Assembly: GCF_015706575.1 (NCBI RefSeq)
Contig: NW_024037072.1
Coordinates: 28,645,162 to 28,709,161 of the forward strand
Source: Patiria miniata
Lineage: Eukaryota > Echinodermata > Asteroidea > Valvatida > Asterinidae
Direction: 5' to 3'
DNA length: 64,000 bases
A model generated the notes under the pieces. It did not search any database. It was not told where the DNA came from and was given only the letters and a program-made list of their open reading frames with translations. How positions within the stretch are numbered: the first letter of the stretch is position 1; each line of letters begins with the position of its first letter. Shown in pieces: positions 57,901 through 64,000 of this stretch. Position numbers and translations under genes: made by a program.

Positions 57901-60900
57901 AGCCCTCGACTGGCTACAACCTCTTTGATCTGCTACTCTTCAATTTCTACCTACCAGTGTTTCCATATGGGCCTCTTGTAAGCTATGACACCTTCCTAGC
58001 TCAGGTGAGTTCCCTACCGTGCTGAAGAAACTGCCTTTAAGCGGTAAATTGGAAATGACAAAGTCCCTGCCCTGGATTTGACCAGGGCTCTAGAAGACCT
58101 GACACTTTTCTGGGTTAAAATGACACTTTCCTATTTCAAAATGACACTTTTGCCAAGATTTCCAGGTCAAAATGACCCTGGAAAAGAGCAAGAGAAGTAT
58201 CACTTTGACTAGAAATGTGTCCATGTTGACACATAAAAAGTGGCATGCCAAATAGAACCCGGAGCCCTGGTCAATCTGACCAGGGATTTTTTTTTTTAGT
58301 AATAAATGTACCCCTCCGAATATAGTCCTACGCCTGGCCCTCTACTCATTGTAGGCAACTGTCTGCGCGTCTCCCCAGTGCCACACTGCAATTTCTAGCC
58401 GGTCGCTTTAAGCAAAAGTGCACTGTATGTTGTACGTTTCTCAGACCAAAGATTTTAGAAGACAAATTGCGCAAATTGATCAAACGTCATTTAGCAGAGC
58501 TTAAAGGATTTGATCTCTGGTTCTAACACGAAGACCGTTTGTAAAGCTGATTGTGAATGGTAATAACAGTGCAATGAAATGATATTTACAGTCATTAATT
58601 TGGAGGGAGGGTGCGTGGCAGACGAACAGCACTTTTATTTTTTAGTTACTTATGATGACGTCAGAATTGGGAGTGGATCATGATATTCCCTTTGTAAATG
58701 TAATGTCAGAACGTGGACTCCACTGATTTGGTATTACATGTGTTTGATGTTACAGATCAATGTAGAAGTCAAACCTCTGTCTGGGAAGGAACTCAAGATG
58801 ATTTGTATAGAGATTATCAGATGTGTGATCTGGGCTGCCCTGACGGAAGGCATCACTCATTTTCTTTATTTTGGTGCGATGACAAATCACTACAAAACAC
58901 TGACGACCCTTGATGCAAAGGATCTAAGTACGTTCATGTACTTTTAACTATGTTTAACTGAAAAAAATATAGGAACAGCTTTGAAGCCTGTTTTTTCCAC
59001 ATTGTTACTTTGGCTCAAAACTCTTTGTGACAATTTCTTATGCAAACGATACCAATAGATTTTTTGTACCACAAGTAGCTTTCACTGCAAAAACTTAGAC
59101 TCGTCAATAATCATTTAGATTTCATGCAGCAGTATGGAATTTAATGGACTATAGCCGATCGTTGCAATTCAATTCAATTCAAGTCAATTCAATTTGACAT
59201 TTATTTCCATATTGGTGAAAATCAAGGGAAAGTAAATAATGACAGAACAAGTGTTTAAATCAAAGACACTCAAAAACTAACGGAAAAAAATAATGACATG
59301 AATCAGGAGTAAAGGAGGTTGTGGGTTGGAATCCCGCCAGAGCAAGATTGTAACTTTCTTACAAGCCTTTGGACAGCAAGGGCGGATCCAGGGGGGGGGG
59401 GGGCCAAAGGGGGCCATGCCCCCCCCCCAAAAAAAACGAAACCAATTTTTTTTTTTTTTTATGTGACATCGCAATAAAGGCAGGCAATGAGCACACCACC
59501 ATCTTTTCCTCAAAAAACATTGGTAAAGTGGTCAGAAATTGCCTCAGATCGCACCACAGAGCATCTAGAATCCAAAAAATTTTCGGGGCCCTTAAGCGGG
59601 CCCCGAACCCCACGCCGTAATTTTTTTGACCCACTTTTTTTGGGGGACCAAAAATTTTTTGGGCCCCCCAAAAAATTGTGTCCTGGATCCGCCCTTGTTG
59701 GACAGCACCATTGGTATTAAGTGAAAAATCCATTAATGAACCATTAACCCTGGCTTCTGATTTTCCTTCTGCAGGCTTTCTGGCGTTGTATCACTTGTTC
59801 TTCTTCCAACTGTCGACGTTTGTGCCGTACAGCTTTTCCCGAATCATTGCATTATTCGACCGCATTGACGTCCCTCAACCGCCGATCTGCATTCTCAGTA
59901 TTCACTTTTTCAGGGACATGTGGAGGTGAATGGAATATTTTGTCTATCTAAAATGGTCCATCATTTTACTCTTGTGCAGAAACACCTGACAGAACTGACA
60001 TAAAAACTGTTACACAACATAAATCCACAGGCCTCTAGCTAGAGAAGTTGCCTCTGTCAGGGGTTTTCCTGGCGCGAATAAATTGCTCTTCACTCACATC
60101 AATACATGGTGAGTCAACAAATAAAGTAAACCCAAATGTCAGCTTTCTTTTAATACAAGAATCATTCAAATCAATCCATGTTCTTTTCAAGTTACAGAAT
60201 TTTAAGCACAAACACCGTTTTAAAGTCCTGTCCACGGATCACTAAAAAGTGAGCGTTCTTTCAGCAAAAGGAAAACAATTCACATGCACGGAACTAGTAA
60301 AACTGCTAGTAAATACCACTGTTTGATTGCCTCTCGTAATAATGCTGCACGAACTTTTTGTGTCTACATGTACATATTATGTGCACAGCATGTGTTTATA
60401 ATGTGAAATAATTATGTGTGTGGCATAACTAAACATTATATTATTGCACCTGACAATCGCTGCTCGTGGATATAGACCTTCCATGAAATAGCACTATACA
60501 CATTTACATAATAATATCTTGTGTTATTTCTTCTTACAGATACTTTGATAGGGGGCTAAATGCCATGTTAACAAAGTGAGTATGGTACTTGTATGACGTG
60601 TACTATTCGTATATATTTTTGTTGTTGTTGAAAGGTTTCAGTTAAAATTAATTTGAACACTATTTTTGTGCAAATATTATGAGTGAACCTGACTGTTGCA
60701 GGAATGTTGACAGCATGAACATATACTTAATTGCAATGCAACGTAATAATTTTATCTTAATGTGCTTGGTGTGAGTAGATTGGACGTAATCTTTATTACT
60801 CTCTCGTCTACAAACATGACAAGTCGAAACATTAGTCAATCACAAGTCAATCACACGCAACTGAGCCTCTGTTGCCATAGCTTATGGCGTGACTTGCGAT

Positions 60901-61166
60901 TCACTTGTGCATGATGACTTTGACTACAACTCTGTAACTCTCTTTCCGATCCTGTCTGTAGATACATCTACATTCCCCTGGGCGGCTCTCAGCATGGCCC
61001 TCTCCGTCAATCCCTTGCAGCCCTCGTGTGTTTCCTCTTTGTGGCATTCTGGCACGGAGGAGGCCAGATTTACTTCACCTGGGCCCTGCTTAACTGGATC
61101 GGTGTTCAGGTTGAGGTTGCTGCTTTGGCATTCAGTCGCTACTTTGGACCTCTACAAAAACTTCAG
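54998..61166 (+). CDS. HHAT: Hedgehog acyltransferase homologue, last exon(s) not found
   Basis: Nine exons: 54998-55319, 55626-55687, 56452-56565, 57439-57633, 57795-58004, 58756-58927, 59775-59925, 60540-60575, 60962-61166, in frame for 489 residues. HHAT is an ER multipass MBOAT enzyme that attaches palmitate to the N-terminal Cys of hedgehog ligands. Strong matches: LFGQRKKDVSHDQW early, FPYGPLVSYDTFLAQ, then MWRYFDRGLNAML, KYIYIPLGGSQHGPLRQSL and AFWHGGGQIYFTWALLNWIG. Asp412 (YFDRG) and His452 (FWHGG) are the catalytic pair, 40 residues apart as in human HHAT. The first ~85 residues before the first membrane segment (LLVYAGVIAFLFVYIH) are hydrophilic and have no counterpart in the short human N-terminus; a later start is possible. 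The final ~70 residues (last membrane helices) are not seen after the donor at 61167. They may lie outside the window. Confidence 0.9.
55895..56272. mobile_element. MITE family M3, complete copy in HHAT intron 2
   Basis: 378 bp with ends GGCC plus an A run and GTCTCCGGTTTCTGG. It is flanked by TAA at 55892-55894 and 56273-56275. Interior orientation is opposite to the copy at 26187. Confidence 0.85.
57327..57368. repeat. Hairpin in HHAT intron 3
   Basis: Arms CACGAAGTAACACT and AGTGTTACTTCGTG are perfectly complementary around a 14-base loop. A third ACTTCGTGAAACTT word lies just left at about 57291. Small fold-back repeat or remnant. Confidence 0.65.
59377..59697. mobile_element. hAT-type MITE, family M8 complete copy in HHAT intron 6
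   Basis: 321 bp with perfect ends CAAGGGCGGATCCAG / CTGGATCCGCCCTTG. It is flanked by the 8-mer TTGGACAG at 59369-59376 and 59698-59705. Reverse orientation relative to the copy at 8176. Its perfect ends suggest a recent insertion. Confidence 0.9.
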
Positions 61167-61986
61167 GTAGAGTACATTTTTTTAAAATTATTTTATTATT
61201 ACTAACTTGACCCTGCGCAATATAACCACACAATGAGCAGTTTATGATTTTGTTGGATTCTTCGCGCTTCTTAAAATGAATGCCTTGGGTTCCGCAGAAT
61301 AACGAAAGCAATTTTCAAAGTGACCATTAAGCCATTTTGGTACATTTACTAACCCCTAAAACATTATTAGAGCATAATACTGATCGAGAAATGTTTTCCT
61401 TAAGGAGTGAGCAAGATAGTGAGCATAACTTTAGTTATATTTCAACCGCATTGATAATCATATTCATTTATACAAGACTTGTAACTAAGTTTTTCCTGAG
61501 TCCCAGGGACTTTGATTCAAGGTATGTGTCGCAGGAATCTAGCCGTGTTATGAGTGTATTGAAGCACAACCTACAAATGCATGCATGCATGAAACAAAAT
61601 GTATACATATTTTTCCAAAAAGGACTCCAAGACTCGATTCAAGTATTGTTAGTTCTTGTTCATTTAAAATGATTATAATTTTTTGGGCCAAATACTCGGA
61701 GTGTTAAACATAATAAATAAAAACGCATGTGCATTTATGACTGAATTCCTCTCATTGTTGAATCGAATTACATAAACAGTGTTAGTGCGCTTAGGCCAAG
61801 GTTCTGTTTTTCATTATACTCCTGTATACAAAGACTTTTATTCTTCTGGACACCCCTTTTACATGTACTCACTTCAAAGTTACGTGTTCTCACTCTAATT
61901 ATACGTCGTCTGTGTTTTGGATTGAAACGTTTGTAGGAGATAATCACTTTCAACGCGTTACTTCACTGAAAGAAGGTTCGATATTT
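61167..61986. other. Interval between HHAT exon 9 and the GPCR stop
   Basis: I looked for the HHAT C-terminal exon (a membrane-helix pair) and found none with phase 0 and family likeness. A 111-codon open frame (61337-61672) has no family resemblance. The interval is probably intron plus the 3' UTR of the GPCR. Confidence 0.5.
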
Positions 61987-63180
61987 TCAAAACCGAAGAT
62001 GAAAACGTTGTCGAGTCTTACGGAGAACATCTCTACAATCTGTCCGAAACTTTTTATTAGCGACCCCGTAGATAAAGGGATTGATGGCATGATTTAAATA
62101 AAGAAAGTTGAGTGAGATGTCTAGAAATTCGGAGTCCACTCCAAATGCCTGACAGATCCGATAGGCCCAATATGGCAACCAGGAGAACAGGAAGACCACA
62201 CTGGTGATGAAGAGCATAGTAGTGGTACGGCGCTGCAGTGAAGTTGCAGCTTGTATACGTCTTTGTTGCGGTACCCGGGGAGGCCTTGTAAAACCTCGCA
62301 TTGCTTGATTCTCACGGATGTTTGCCTCATCAGCACCAGCTGCTCTGCTCCCTGTTGGGCCGTCACTGCCTTGGGTCACTTCACGGTTGTTTGACCAGCG
62401 TTTCTGTCCACTGACCTGTTCCGAATCAACAGTTGAAATTGGCCGAACAGAATTAACCTCGTTCATAGACACGCGAGCCGACACAGATGCGCTGGCTAAG
62501 GAATCTTGCGCTGATGTAGACCTTCCCTGATGTCTACCATCCTGAACATTTCTTGGGTTTGCAATGCCGATTTTGACGTGTTTGCGTATCGTGAAGAAAA
62601 CTTTGCTGTAAAGTGCTAAGATCGTCACAAGAGCAGTCACAAACATCAGTACCTGCAGTGCGTACATCGCAAAAGTCAGTGGAGGCAGAGAATTGTTTTT
62701 CAGAGATGTGTTAATATAAAGCGGAATATTCACCGTTATAGACGAAGCTAGAGCAGCTAACAGGGCTCTCTTAGCCCATCGGTGTGTCATAATGCGTTGG
62801 TATGGTCGGCAGATACAGTCGTACCGATCCACTGCAATTACTGCAGTGATGACGATAGAAGTACCGATAGTCGTGTAGTCCCAACAGTCCAATTGATGAA
62901 AGAGGTACGGCACGTTGCCACTAGTTAGAGAAGAAGAGAACCAAGCGATTTCGTACGGTCGCACCAGGCAGACCATCAGGTCGGCCAGGGCGAGGCCCAT
63001 GATGAGGATATTGGTACTAGACTTGTGGGATTTTCCCCAGTACACGCGGAGAATGAGGCAGTTACCGGAAACACCTAGTGTGACGATGAGAATAAAGTAG
63101 ACCAGAAGGACTGTTGCTTTTGTAAAGTCAGGTTTATGAACTAATGGAGAGTGTAGCGTTGAGTTTAATGAAGTATCCAT
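61987..63180 (-). CDS. Intronless class A (rhodopsin-like) GPCR, orphan
   Basis: 397 residues, single exon. Seven membrane segments lie at about 22-45, 57-77, 103-125, 137-157, 175-197, 321-344 and 353-376. Class A landmarks: Asn40 (GN), LALAD (63-67), DRY (118-120), LFSWLPYW (331-338, with Ser where Cys is usual) and NPFIY (367-371), then a short basic tail. The N-terminus has an NST glycosylation site. The third intracellular loop is long (about 200-318), Ser/Arg-rich and probably binds G proteins or arrestin. Cys99 sits before helix 3, but the second extracellular loop has no Cys partner. The DRYDCICRPY region suggests a peptide- or amine-type receptor; the ligand cannot be told. It is antisense to and just beyond HHAT, possibly inside a long last HHAT intron. 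Confidence 0.93.
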   Translation of the reverse strand: MDTSLNSTLHSPLVHKPDFTKATVLLVYFILIVTLGVSGNCLILRVYWGKSHKSSTNILIMGLALADLMVCLVRPYEIAWFSSSLTSGNVPYLFHQLDCWDYTTIGTSIVITAVIAVDRYDCICRPYQRIMTHRWAKRALLAALASSITVNIPLYINTSLKNNSLPPLTFAMYALQVLMFVTALVTILALYSKVFFTIRKHVKIGIANPRNVQDGRHQGRSTSAQDSLASASVSARVSMNEVNSVRPISTVDSEQVSGQKRWSNNREVTQGSDGPTGSRAAGADEANIRENQAMRGFTRPPRVPQQRRIQAATSLQRRTTTMLFITSVVFLFSWLPYWAYRICQAFGVDSEFLDISLNFLYLNHAINPFIYGVANKKFRTDCRDVLRKTRQRFHLRF

Positions 63181-64000
63181 TTTAGCGACGTGTCTCGTAA
63201 ATCAGCAGCATAACCTGTAAAAAAATGTCCAAATTTTGTTTTTGAACGTAATTATGAGTTACAGTTGTGCTCATTCACCAAAGTTTGTCGGCCTGTAGGT
63301 CTACCATGCTTCCAAAAGAGAACTGGCAAGAGACGGTTTGTTGAAGGCGTGGGATGAGTCTCCTATATACAAATTCACGTTTGAACTGAATGAATTCTAC
63401 GTTGCTTCTGCCATGCCAAATGTGTGCTTAGAAGAACACGAGTTGTTTATTATCCGAACGTGCAAACCGTCAAACTACATTTATAGAGCATGACCTTTTT
63501 GGAAGTTAATTTATCATGGAAGGTGTCTGAGGATAGCTCATTTAATTATGTTCCACCAAAACAACGTACACCTTGCGATCGGTCACATCCCGCTCACGTT
63601 AAACAGCACTTACCACAATGTCAACAAAATCTTGAGTGCGCTGCAGTCTGTGCCTTGCCATTAACCCAGAAACGTGATGATCAATTAGTTTGATAAGTAA
63701 AAAAAAAGACAGATAGGCCTATTGCAAATAGTACAGGCAGTTTTGTGACTGATATGCTTTTAAGAATAAGTGACATATAAAATGTTCTGGTGAGGAACAG
63801 AAGTAAACCAGAGGTGATGAATCAAACGCTAATGTTTTTGCATGTTTTTCATTTACATGTAATTGTTAACGAGGTTCCGTACACATCAAATTTATGTGAA
63901 AGGCTTTCTTACTTGTGCAAGAAAAAAATGGCACAGCCTGGGTCCCTCACTTTTGTAGGTTGGGGTGTGGCTTTAGGTAGTGCGATCGAATTAATTGTCG
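63181..64000. other. GPCR upstream region, no second gene seen
   Basis: Holds the presumed 5' region of the GPCR (transcribed leftwards). A pyrimidine-rich AG on the minus strand near 63215 could be an acceptor of a 5' UTR intron. No HHAT exon or other family is recognised. Confidence 0.4.

Overview
The window looks like nuclear DNA of a marine invertebrate deuterostome. An echinoderm or hemichordate is the best guess, from the short words (acatgta, taggccta), the intron-rich genes and the mix of DNA transposons; the species cannot be told. The sequence is AT-rich, gene-sparse and crowded with small inverted-repeat transposons and long G or C runs.

Layout. 1-6.3 kb: a possible last exon at the extreme left, then nothing recognisable. 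6.4-8.7 kb: two MITEs with clear target-site duplications and a small minisatellite. 9.66-14.97 kb: a PIF/Harbinger DNA transposon with both of its genes open (SANT/Myb-like protein on +, DDE transposase on -). 15.06-25.44 kb (+): a complete 13-exon CYP46A1-like cytochrome P450 whose start codon lies about 80 bp from the end of that transposon. 28.1-31.07 kb (-): a three-exon BLOC1S3 gene. 31.3-51.1 kb: a repeat-rich region built round a direct segmental duplication (about 33.7-39.3 kb and 48.1-51.1 kb). Each copy carries a two-exon minus-strand gene for a short secreted, Trp-containing peptide precursor that I do not recognise. Between and inside the copies lie fold-back elements, MITEs, a tRNA-type SINE, a Penelope-like fragment and a 2.5-kb long-TIR transposon with a decayed protein gene. 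55.0-61.2 kb (+): nine exons of a hedgehog acyltransferase (HHAT) homologue lacking its last exon(s). 62.0-63.2 kb (-): an intronless class A GPCR of 397 residues.

The host genes do not form a pathway cluster: a sterol hydroxylase, a lysosome-related-organelle trafficking subunit, a hedgehog palmitoyltransferase and an orphan receptor sit side by side. Splice models for CYP46A1, BLOC1S3, HHAT, the transposon genes and the peptide genes were built by hand from GT/AG sites, reading phase and remembered human family members; every model closes in frame.

The most novel item is the duplicated secreted-peptide gene. Copy A has a WSxWS/WxxW-rich insert and a dibasic site. The two copies also serve as mutual empty-site controls for several transposon insertions.
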